Program-made: the position numbers and the translations under genes
Notes under the pieces: generated by a model
What the model was told of the DNA's origin: nothing
What the model saw: only the letters and a program-made list of their open reading frames with translations
Database searches by the model: none
Shown here: in pieces, positions 56,375 to 64,000 of the stretch
How positions within the stretch are numbered: the stretch's first letter is position 1
Layout: the number at the start of each line of letters is the position of its first letter
Assembly: GCF_030282825.1 (NCBI RefSeq)
Contig: NZ_JASTZU010000021.1
Coordinates: forward strand, 62,001 to 126,000
Direction: 5' to 3'
Origin: Aquibacillus rhizosphaerae
GTDB lineage: Bacteria; Bacillota; Bacilli; Bacillales; Amphibacillaceae
Length of the DNA: 64,000 nt

Positions 56375-57631
56375 TTGACCACCATAATCGCATTCATATT
56401 AATGTTTGGTTTACTCGTGTTTGTACATGAGTTCGGTCATTTTATTTTCGCAAAAAGGGCAGGTATGCTTGTAAGAGAGTTTGCGATTGGATTCGGACCA
56501 AAAGTATTTTCATTAAAAAATGATGAAACACTTTATACAATTAGACTGCTTCCATTAGGTGGCTATGTTCGTGTTGCTGGAGAAGATCCAGAGATTATTG
56601 ACTTAAAAGCAGGACAACATATTGGGCTTGAATTTAATAATGAAAATAAGGTAAGTAAGATTATTGTCAATAATAAATCTAAACATCCCAACGCACACGT
56701 TATCGAGGTTGAGCGAGTTGATTTAGACCATCAACTTACTATCGAAGGCTATGAAATCGATGAAGACGAAAAAGTTGTTTTTCAAGTCGATCGTAAAGCG
56801 AACTTTGTTATGGATGAGACTGAAACACAAATTGCACCATATGATCGACAATTTGCTTCAAAGTCTGTTCCAAAACGTGCCATGCAATTATTTGCAGGCC
56901 CAATGATGAACTTTATTCTGACGATAATAATATTTGCAATATTAGGTTTTGTCCAAGGCATTCCAACCGATAATGCCTCAATTGGAAGTGTTCAAGAAGA
57001 TAGTCCTGCCGCAGAAGCGGGTTTTGAAGCAGGTGATGAAATAGTTGAAATAGAAGGTACTTCGATTTCAACATGGGAAGAGTTTCAAGTGATTGTTCAG
57101 GATAGCCCAGAACAAGAGTTATCAATGATGGTTAATCGAAATAACGAAAGAATTGAATTAAATGTTATTCCGAGAAGTCTAGAGAGACAGGACCAAGTTG
57201 TTGGCCAGATTGGTGTGCAAATTGAATTAGAAAAATCCATTGTTAAAGCCATACCATATAGTATTGAGCAAACTTATACATGGGCAAAACTAATCGTTGT
57301 TAATTTAGGTAAACTAGTTACTGGTCAATTCTCCATAGATATGTTATCAGGTCCTGTTGGGATTTACGATGCAACAGATCAAGTAGTAAAAACAGGATTT
57401 CTTAATTTTATGACATGGACAGCTGCTTTAAGTGTAAACTTAGGGATAATTAACTTATTGCCTTTACCAGCATTAGATGGTGGTAGATTAATATTTGTAG
57501 GTCTTGAAGCCGTTCGTGGTAAACCGATTGATCCACAAAAAGAGGGAATAGTTCACTTTATTGGTTTCGCATTACTAATGCTACTAATGATTGTGGTAAC
57601 TTGGAATGATATCCAACGACTCTTTTTATAA
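56375..57631 (+). CDS. rseP: Site-2 protease RseP/RasP
   Basis: Intramembrane zinc metalloprotease that cleaves anti-sigma factors such as RsiW and cell-division proteins. 418 residues: HExxH in FVHEFGHF (His18, Glu19, His22), PDZ domain (about 205-280) and the LDG motif (LPALDGGRL) in the last helices. Frame opens with GTG 56366 inside the GGAGAG site; TTG 56375 (M-T-T-I-I-A) has better spacing. Confidence 0.95.
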   Translation: MTTIIAFILMFGLLVFVHEFGHFIFAKRAGMLVREFAIGFGPKVFSLKNDETLYTIRLLPLGGYVRVAGEDPEIIDLKAGQHIGLEFNNENKVSKIIVNNKSKHPNAHVIEVERVDLDHQLTIEGYEIDEDEKVVFQVDRKANFVMDETETQIAPYDRQFASKSVPKRAMQLFAGPMMNFILTIIIFAILGFVQGIPTDNASIGSVQEDSPAAEAGFEAGDEIVEIEGTSISTWEEFQVIVQDSPEQELSMMVNRNNERIELNVIPRSLERQDQVVGQIGVQIELEKSIVKAIPYSIEQTYTWAKLIVVNLGKLVTGQFSIDMLSGPVGIYDATDQVVKTGFLNFMTWTAALSVNLGIINLLPLPALDGGRLIFVGLEAVRGKPIDPQKEGIVHFIGFALLMLLMIVVTWNDIQRLFL

Positions 57632-57685
57632 TACTTATAAAAAGGCAAACAGATAGTGTAATTAAATCTATGAGGTGAAATGAGC

Positions 57686-59389
57686 ATGAGACAGAGCGAA
57701 TCTTTATTACCAACACTAAAAGAAGTACCAACAGATGCAGATATAAAAAGTCACCAACTATTACTAAGAGCAGGTTTCATTCGTCAGACAGCTTCTGGTG
57801 TTTATAGTTTCCTACCTTTAGGAAAACGTGTATTACGTAAGGTAGAAGAGATTGTAAGAGAAGAGATGGAGCAAATAGGTGCAAACGAAATGTTAATGCC
57901 CGCTCTGCAACCAGCAGAGCTGTGGAGAGAAACAGGCAGATGGGATGTTTATGGACCTGAATTAATGCGTTTAAAAGATCGCCATGATAGAGAATTTGCA
58001 TTAGGGGCAACACATGAAGAGGTAATTACAAGTTTAGTAAGAGATGAAGTGAAAAGTTACAAAAAGCTTCCACTTACTCTATTTCAAATACAAACGAAAT
58101 TCAGAGATGAAAAACGTCCTCGATTTGGTTTGTTACGAGGAAGAGAATTTGTAATGAAAGATGCTTATTCTTTTCATGAGACTTATGAAAGTTTAGATAT
58201 CACATACAACTCAATGTATCAAGCTTATTCGAACATTTTTAGCCGTTGTGGTTTGAATTTTCGTGCTGTCATTGCTGATTCTGGTGCAATGGGTGGAAAA
58301 GATACACATGAATTTATGGCTTTATCTGATGTAGGTGAAGATACAATCGCATATTCCGATACTTCTGATTATGCAGCGAATATTGAAATGGCACCTGTTA
58401 TAGCTTCTTATACAAAAGAAGCTGTTGAGTTAGCTGAATTACAAAAAGTAGAAACAGCTGATCAAAAAACGATGCAAGATGTTGCTGACTTCTTAGGTCA
58501 TCCACTAAATAAAGGACTTAAAACATTAATGTTTAAAGTGGATGAAAAACTAGTTCTTGTTGTTACACGGGGAGATCACGAAGTAAATGATATTAAACTT
58601 AAAAACCTTTACCAGGCAAGTATTGTAGAACTAGCTTCCGAGCAAGAAACAATAGATACCCTAGGTGCAGGTTTTGGTTCATTAGGTCCAGTGGGTGTGA
58701 ACGGAAAAGTTGATGTAGTGGCAGATAATGCCGTTGAATATGTTGTTAACGTATCTTGTGGTGCAAATGAAAATGGTTACCACTATATTAATGCTAATCC
58801 AGGTCGTGACTTTGAAATAGATACGTATGCTGATTTACGTTTTATTCAAGAAGGAGACGAATTGCCTGAAGATCAAGGGATAGTGAAATTTGCGAGAGGC
58901 ATTGAAGTAGGACAAGTCTTCAAACTTGGTGATTTTTATGCTAATAAACTTGGTGCTACTTTCTTGGATGACCGTGGTAAGTCAAATACAATGATTATGG
59001 GATGTTACGGTATTGGGGTATCGAGGACGCTTGCATCAATCGTTGAACAGCATCATGACGAATCTGGAATTACTTGGCCAGTACAAGTTGCTCCGTTTCA
59101 AGTCCACCTATTAACTATTAATGCAAAAAAAGAAGAACAGAAGAAATTGGCAGAAGAATTATATTCTTCATTGAAATCGTTAGGTATCGAAGTATTATAT
59201 GATGATAGAAAAGAACGTGCTGGTGTGAAATTTGCTGATAGTGACTTGATAGGAATACCATACCGTATCACTGTTGGTAAAAGAGCAGATGAGGGTTATG
59301 TTGAGTTTAAACTAAGAGAAAATGGTGAACAGTCAGAACTCCATCAATCTGAAATTGTAAATAAAATAAAACAATTGCTGGGAAAATAA
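57686..59389 (+). CDS. proS: Prolyl-tRNA synthetase
   Basis: Class II synthetase of the bacterial type with an editing insertion. 567 residues; [20 protein letters not shown], motif 2 region [17 protein letters not shown] (written [19 protein letters not shown]), editing domain about 225-385 and anticodon-binding domain from about 465. ATG 57680 is too close to GAGGTGA; ATG 57686 is chosen. No T-box leader is seen in the 54-bp gap before it. Confidence 0.97.
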   Translation: MRQSESLLPTLKEVPTDADIKSHQLLLRAGFIRQTASGVYSFLPLGKRVLRKVEEIVREEMEQIGANEMLMPALQPAELWRETGRWDVYGPELMRLKDRHDREFALGATHEEVITSLVRDEVKSYKKLPLTLFQIQTKFRDEKRPRFGLLRGREFVMKDAYSFHETYESLDITYNSMYQAYSNIFSRCGLNFRAVIADSGAMGGKDTHEFMALSDVGEDTIAYSDTSDYAANIEMAPVIASYTKEAVELAELQKVETADQKTMQDVADFLGHPLNKGLKTLMFKVDEKLVLVVTRGDHEVNDIKLKNLYQASIVELASEQETIDTLGAGFGSLGPVGVNGKVDVVADNAVEYVVNVSCGANENGYHYINANPGRDFEIDTYADLRFIQEGDELPEDQGIVKFARGIEVGQVFKLGDFYANKLGATFLDDRGKSNTMIMGCYGIGVSRTLASIVEQHHDESGITWPVQVAPFQVHLLTINAKKEEQKKLAEELYSSLKSLGIEVLYDDRKERAGVKFADSDLIGIPYRITVGKRADEGYVEFKLRENGEQSELHQSEIVNKIKQLLGK

Positions 59390-59455
59390 GTTTTTCATCT
59401 AATATACATGGTCAATATAACACGTATAGCTACTATTTTTCCCTATTTAGTTATT

Positions 59456-59493
59456 AAAACCCTTGTCGAATTCTCTGGTGACAGGGGTTTTAA
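59456..59493 (+). terminator. Intrinsic terminator after proS
   Basis: AAAACCCTTGTC (59456-59467) pairs with GACAGGGGTTTT (59480-59491) with one wobble; 12-bp stem ending in TTTT. Marks the end of the uppS-proS unit. Confidence 0.85.
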
Positions 59494-59506
59494 TTCGTAG
59501 TAGAAT
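59478..59506 (+). promoter_or_regulatory. Candidate sigma-A promoter for polC
   Basis: GTGACA (59478-59483), 17 bp, TAGAAT (59501-59506): 5 of 6 matches in each. The -35 lies in the 3' arm of the proS terminator. Confidence 0.5.
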
Positions 59507-59799
59507 AAAATAATAGCAAATACACTCTATTTTTTGAGTTCAGAAAGTCTTGTATTGTTATGGTTAGTGACTAATCGTAAAAGAACAAAAGCGCAGTCGT
59601 AACGCTCACCACCAAAAACAAGCTAAGAAAAGCTTTGGCATGGAGTTTTTTTGAACACTTTGCCTTCGAGTGGATGTGGCTGTTTCTGCATGTTATCCAC
59701 ATCCTAGACAAACTATAGTTCTGGACATTACTATACTATGCATTATTAGATTTTTGAACGTACATGAATAAGAGTTTCTGGATACGGGGAGGAACACAT

Positions 59800-62700
59800 A
59801 TGGACATATCCAGCAATGAAAAAATGAATTTACTTCTTACACAAATAGGAATTCCCGAAGATTTGAAGGAATTACACTTTAAGGATAGCTATTTGTCAAA
59901 ATTAGAGGTGCACAAAAAGTCAAAGTTATGGCATTTTCATATAAATGTAATACAAGTATTACCTGCTTCTGTATATCGTGTTTTTACGATGAAGTTACAG
60001 GAAACTTTTTCTCATATTGCTACAATTGATTGGACTTTTTACACAAATAATAAAGATTTGCTAGAACAAGATATTTATGATTACTGGCAAGATTTTGTTT
60101 TTACTGTAAAAGATATGTCTCCAGCATATAAAGATTTAGTTCATGAACAGAAGCCACGTCTTGAAGGAAATAAGATTAAGTTGACTGCAAGGAATGATGC
60201 AGAAGGTGTTGCATTGAAGAAGAGGTTAGAGCCTGCATTAAAAAACTATTGTCATAGAATTGGTGCATTGCCATATATGTTAGTAATTGATGTTAAGACA
60301 GAAATAAATGATTTAGAAAAGTTTAGGGAACAAAAAGCAATAGAAGACCAGAAATTAGTGCAAAGGGCAGTGAAAGATCAAGAAGACAGATCTAAACAAA
60401 AGAACGATGGAGTGCCTGAGGGCCCTGTAACTATTGGTTATGCCATTAAAGAAGATTCGGTCCCAATGGAAAGCATACTTGAGGAAGAACGTCGAATGAT
60501 TGTGCAAGGTTATATATTTGATGTTGATGTTCGTGAGCTAAGATCAGGTAGACACTTGTTAATTATCAAAGCTACTGATTATACAGATTCGTTTCAGCTT
60601 AAGATGTTCTCTAAAGGTGATCAAGATGCCGAGAAGTTTAAGCAAATTAAAAAAGGTATGTGGATTAAAGCTCGCGGAAGTGTCCAAACGGATACATTCA
60701 CAAATGAATTAACGATGATGGTAAATGATATTAATCAAATTATGCCTAAAACTCGTCAGGATAAAGCACCAGAAGGTGAAAAAAGAGTTGAGCTTCATGC
60801 ACATACAACGATGAGCCAAATGGATGCTGTTGTTTCTGCAACTAGAATAGTGGAACAGGCTGCTAGTTGGGGTCACCCAGCAGTTGCTATTACCGATCAT
60901 GCCGTAGCACAGTCTTTTCCCGAAGCTTACGCTGCAGGCAGCAAGCATGGCATTAAAGTGATTTACGGCTTGGAAGCAAACGTAGTGGATGATGGGGTAC
61001 CAATTGCGTATAATGTTGCTGATGTAAACCTCGAGGATGCAACTTATGTAGTTTTTGATGTTGAGACCACAGGTTTATCAGCTGTTTACGACACAATTAT
61101 AGAACTTGCAGCTGTAAAAATTAAAGGTGGCGATATCATTGATCGATTTGAATCGTTTGCAAATCCGCATCATTCTTTATCACAAACAACTATTGATTTA
61201 ACAGGGATAACAGATGACATGGTAAGAAATGCTCCTGAAGTTGGTCAAGTTTTAAAAGACTTCCACGAATGGATGGGTGAAGATGTGCTTGTAGCGCATA
61301 ATGCTAGTTTTGATATGGGTTTTCTAAATGAAGGTTTAAAGAAAATTGATTATGAGAAAGCGCCTAATCCAGTGATTGATACATTAGAATTAGCTCGATT
61401 TCTATTTCCTGATTTAAAAAACCACCGACTAAATACCCTTTGCAAAAAGTTGGATATTGAATTAACACAACATCATAGAGCAATTTACGATGCAGAAGCA
61501 ACGGGCTATTTATTATGGAAATTAGTAAAACTAGCTAGTGAAAAAGAAATCTTAAACCATAATGAATTTAATAAGCACATGGGTGAGGGGAATGCTTATC
61601 AGCGTTCTAGACCGTTCCATATAACACTGTTGGCACAAAATGAAATTGGTTTAAAAAATATATTTAAATTAGTTTCTTTAGCACACATTGATTATTTTTA
61701 CCGAGTACCTAGAATTCCCAGGTCAAAACTACAAGCACATCGAGAAGGTTTGATAGTTGGTTCAGGTTGTGATAAGGGAGAAGTATTTGAAACAATGATG
61801 CAGAAGTCAAAAGAAGAAGCAGAAAAGACAGCTGAATTCTATGACTTTATCGAGATTCAACCCCCTACTAATTATAATCATTTGATTGAAAGAGAACTAG
61901 TTCAAAATGAAGCTCAAATATTTGATATACTAAAAAACTTAACTGAATTAGCTGATCAGATGGGTAAAAAGTGTGTGGCAACAGGAAATACGCATTATAT
62001 TGAACCAAACGACAAGATTTATCGACAAATATTGATTTCATCACAAAACGGTAATCCATTAAGTCGACAAACACTGCCAGATGTGCATTTTAGGACAACG
62101 GATGAAATGCTGGATTGTTTTCAGTTTTTAAGCAAAGAAAAAGCAAAAGAAGTGGTCGTGACTAACACACAATTTATTGCTGATCAAATTGAGTCGATAA
62201 AGCCAATAAAAGATGACTTATACACTCCTAACATTGACGGGGCAGAAGAAGAAGTTAGGGAACTAAGTTATAACTATGCAAGAAACCTATATGGTGATGA
62301 GTTACCTGAACTTGTTGAAAAACGTATTGAAAAAGAACTAAAAAGTATTATTGGTCATGGATTTGCAGTTATTTACTTGATCTCACATAAATTGGTGAAA
62401 AAATCATTAGATGATGGCTACTTAGTTGGTTCTCGTGGTTCGGTAGGTTCATCTTTAATAGCTACCTTAACAGAAATAACAGAGGTAAACCCTCTACCTC
62501 CACATTATCAATGTCCAGCATGTAAGTATAATGAATTCTTCAATGATGGCTCATATGGTAGTGGCTTTGATTTACCAGACAAAGATTGCCCATCATGTGG
62601 TACAAGTCTCAAAAAAGATGGGCAGGATATTCCGTTTGAAACATTTTTAGGGTTTAAAGGAGATAAAGTACCTGATATTGATCTTAACTTTTCTGGTGCG

Positions 62701-64000
62701 TATCAACCAAAAGCGCATAATTATACAAAAGTATTATTTGGCGAGGATAATGTCTACCGAGCAGGTACAATTGGTACAGTTGCTGAAAAAACAGCCTATG
62801 GCTATGTGAAGGGTTATGCTGGAGACCATCAATTGCAAATTAAAAATGTAGAGGTTGATCGATTAGTTTCAGGTTGCACTGGAGTAAAGCGTACTTCTGG
62901 ACAACACCCTGGTGGTATCATTGTAGTACCAGATGATATGGAAATATATGACTTCACTCCTATTCAATATCCAGCAGATGATCGAAACTCTGAATGGAAA
63001 ACAACGCATTTTGATTTTCATTCTATCCATGATAATTTGTTGAAACTAGATATTCTAGGCCACGATGATCCGACTGTTATTCGAATGTTACAGGATTTAA
63101 GTGGAATTGACCCAAAAACAATTCCTACAGATGACGAGGAAGTTATGAAAATATTTTCTGGACCTGAAGTGTTAGGAGTGACTTCGGATCAGATTATGTG
63201 TAAAACTGGTACACTTGGTGTTCCCGAGTTTGGTACTCGCTTCGTTCGACAAATGTTAGAGGATACAAGACCAAAAACATTTGCTGAGCTTGTCATTATT
63301 TCTGGGTTATCTCATGGTACGGATGTGTGGCTTGGCAATGCGCAGGATCTTATAAACAATGGGATCTGTGGATTACCAGATGTAATTGGTTGCCGTGACG
63401 ATATTATGGTTTACTTGATGCATAAAGGACTCGATGCTTCTTTAGCATTTAAGATTATGGAATTCGTTCGAAAAGGAAAGGGACTGCAAGATGAATGGAT
63501 AGATGAAATGAAAAAGCATAATGTTCCGGATTGGTATATTGATTCGTGTAAAAAGATTAAATATATGTTTCCAAAAGCACACGCGGCAGCGTACGTATTA
63601 ATGGCAATCCGGATAGCTTATTTTAAAGTACATCATCCTATCTTTTTCTATGCTGCTTATTTTTCCGTCCGAGCGGGTGATTTTGACCTTGATGTAATGG
63701 TTAAAGGATCAAGTGTTATACGAAAAAGAGTTGAAGATATCCTAGCTAAAGGCAATGATGCGTCACCAAAAGAGAAAAATTTATCTACCGTACTAGAATT
63801 GGCTTTGGAAATGAATGAACGTGGTTATTCATTCCAAAAAGTTGATTTATATAGATCGAGCGCTACGGATTTTATTGTTGATGGAGATAGCTTGATTCCT
63901 CCTTTTAATGCAGTAGATGGTTTAGGGACAAATGCTGCCCTAAATATAGTCAAGGCAAGAGAAGAAGGCGAGTTTTTATCTAAGGAAGATTTAAGGTTAC
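59800..64000 (+). CDS. polC: DNA polymerase III PolC (alpha subunit, Gram-positive type; 3' end missing)
   Basis: Replicative polymerase with built-in proofreading. 1,400 codons are present and open to the window edge; B. subtilis PolC has 1,437, so about 35 codons are missing. Visible parts: N-terminal and OB domains (to about 325), PHP domain ([13 protein letters not shown], near 330), the inserted DEDDh exonuclease ([20 protein letters not shown], near 419), zinc-binding cysteines (CPACKYNE...CPSCG), palm acidic motif [11 protein letters not shown], and [24 protein letters not shown] precedes ATG by 7 nt. No frameshift found. Confidence 0.97.
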   Translation, partial: MDISSNEKMNLLLTQIGIPEDLKELHFKDSYLSKLEVHKKSKLWHFHINVIQVLPASVYRVFTMKLQETFSHIATIDWTFYTNNKDLLEQDIYDYWQDFVFTVKDMSPAYKDLVHEQKPRLEGNKIKLTARNDAEGVALKKRLEPALKNYCHRIGALPYMLVIDVKTEINDLEKFREQKAIEDQKLVQRAVKDQEDRSKQKNDGVPEGPVTIGYAIKEDSVPMESILEEERRMIVQGYIFDVDVRELRSGRHLLIIKATDYTDSFQLKMFSKGDQDAEKFKQIKKGMWIKARGSVQTDTFTNELTMMVNDINQIMPKTRQDKAPEGEKRVELHAHTTMSQMDAVVSATRIVEQAASWGHPAVAITDHAVAQSFPEAYAAGSKHGIKVIYGLEANVVDDGVPIAYNVADVNLEDATYVVFDVETTGLSAVYDTIIELAAVKIKGGDIIDRFESFANPHHSLSQTTIDLTGITDDMVRNAPEVGQVLKDFHEWMGEDVLVAHNASFDMGFLNEGLKKIDYEKAPNPVIDTLELARFLFPDLKNHRLNTLCKKLDIELTQHHRAIYDAEATGYLLWKLVKLASEKEILNHNEFNKHMGEGNAYQRSRPFHITLLAQNEIGLKNIFKLVSLAHIDYFYRVPRIPRSKLQAHREGLIVGSGCDKGEVFETMMQKSKEEAEKTAEFYDFIEIQPPTNYNHLIERELVQNEAQIFDILKNLTELADQMGKKCVATGNTHYIEPNDKIYRQILISSQNGNPLSRQTLPDVHFRTTDEMLDCFQFLSKEKAKEVVVTNTQFIADQIESIKPIKDDLYTPNIDGAEEEVRELSYNYARNLYGDELPELVEKRIEKELKSIIGHGFAVIYLISHKLVKKSLDDGYLVGSRGSVGSSLIATLTEITEVNPLPPHYQCPACKYNEFFNDGSYGSGFDLPDKDCPSCGTSLKKDGQDIPFETFLGFKGDKVPDIDLNFSGAYQPKAHNYTKVLFGEDNVYRAGTIGTVAEKTAYGYVKGYAGDHQLQIKNVEVDRLVSGCTGVKRTSGQHPGGIIVVPDDMEIYDFTPIQYPADDRNSEWKTTHFDFHSIHDNLLKLDILGHDDPTVIRMLQDLSGIDPKTIPTDDEEVMKIFSGPEVLGVTSDQIMCKTGTLGVPEFGTRFVRQMLEDTRPKTFAELVIISGLSHGTDVWLGNAQDLINNGICGLPDVIGCRDDIMVYLMHKGLDASLAFKIMEFVRKGKGLQDEWIDEMKKHNVPDWYIDSCKKIKYMFPKAHAAAYVLMAIRIAYFKVHHPIFFYAAYFSVRAGDFDLDVMVKGSSVIRKRVEDILAKGNDASPKEKNLSTVLELALEMNERGYSFQKVDLYRSSATDFIVDGDSLIPPFNAVDGLGTNAALNIVKAREEGEFLSKEDLRL

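Larger units (their letters stand above)
59390..59799 (+). other. 410-bp proS-polC intergenic region
   Basis: Holds the proS terminator (59456-59493), a promoter overlapping it (59478-59506), and a roughly 287-nt leader before polC. The leader has an 8-bp hairpin GGATGTGG/CCACATCC (59672-59704) whose 3' arm lies in TTATCCACA (59693-59701), a perfect DnaA-box sequence. A locally GC-richer patch at 59590-59620 has no reading frame I can support. Confidence 0.65.

Noticed and set aside
57632-57685. T-box leader for proS
   Set aside because: The gap is 54 bp, far too short for a T-box, and no T-box sequence is present.
59590-59690. Decayed gene or mobile-element fragment upstream of polC
   Set aside because: Composition is slightly GC-richer than its surroundings, but no reading frame, terminal repeat or recognisable protein segment could be found.

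Overview
The window is a contiguous, low-GC (roughly one-third G+C) Firmicutes chromosome segment in which every supported gene lies on the + strand. Gene order (smc-ftsY-ylxM-ffh ... sucCD-dprA-topA-xerC-clpQY-codY-fla/che-rpsB-tsf-pyrH-frr-uppS-cdsA-dxr-rseP-proS-polC) is the classic Bacillus order. Protein sequences (FliY instead of FliN, CheC/CheD, SwrB and SwrD, CodY, PolC-type polymerase, BSU-type HslUV) place it in Bacillaceae. An Oceanobacillus/Virgibacillus/Gracilibacillus-like genus is my best guess from AT-richness and acidic inserts, but genus is not proven here. I see no phage, insertion sequence, CRISPR array, tRNA or rRNA.

Layout. 1-3141: end of smc, then ftsY, ylxM and ffh (protein targeting), with an unusual structured spacer between ftsY and ylxM. 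3142-8402: rpsP-khpA, ylqD-rimM-trmD, rplS with its leader, a type I signal peptidase, rbgA and rnhB (ribosome assembly, tRNA modification, secretion). 8417-10536: ylqG and ylqH, a FliK-like/FlhB-tail-like pair. 10537-16116: sucCD, dprA, topA. 16117-16743: a 627-bp gene-poor gap exactly where trmFO normally sits; trmFO is absent. 16744-20445: xerC-hslV-hslU-codY driven by a perfect consensus sigma-A promoter. 20446-49706: a 29-kb fla/che operon with 35 genes for basal body, export gate, hook, switch, chemotaxis, sigma-D and swarming factors. It carries extra genes relative to B. subtilis: a FapA/DUF342 protein and a 103-residue protein between sigD and swrB. 49707-59389: rpsB-tsf, pyrH-frr, uppS-cdsA-dxr-rseP-proS (translation, pyrimidine nucleotides, isoprenoid and phospholipid synthesis, regulated intramembrane proteolysis). 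59800-64000: polC, cut by the window end about 35 codons before its expected stop.

How it works together. The fla/che block is nearly all overlapping or closely spaced genes read from one sigma-A promoter next to codY; FlhF/FlhG set flagellar position, FliO-P-Q-R-FlhB-FlhA form the export gate, FlgD/FliK/FlgE build the hook, FliM/FliY/CheY/CheC/CheD/CheA/CheW/CheB form the chemotaxis circuit, and SigD turns on late genes. Around it sit housekeeping operons separated by intrinsic terminators.

Non-coding signals of most interest are: a hairpin that appears to bridge a distant Shine-Dalgarno sequence to the swrD start codon; hairpins on both sides of flgE; a roughly 200-nt spacer before ylxM-ffh with mutually exclusive helices; possible remains of trmFO; and a long polC leader with a hairpin containing a perfect DnaA-box sequence. 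Many start codons were moved from the longest reading frame because Shine-Dalgarno placement and family N-termini demand it; several are TTG or GTG. All identifications are by reading, with no database search; pairings were found by eye and no folding energies were computed.
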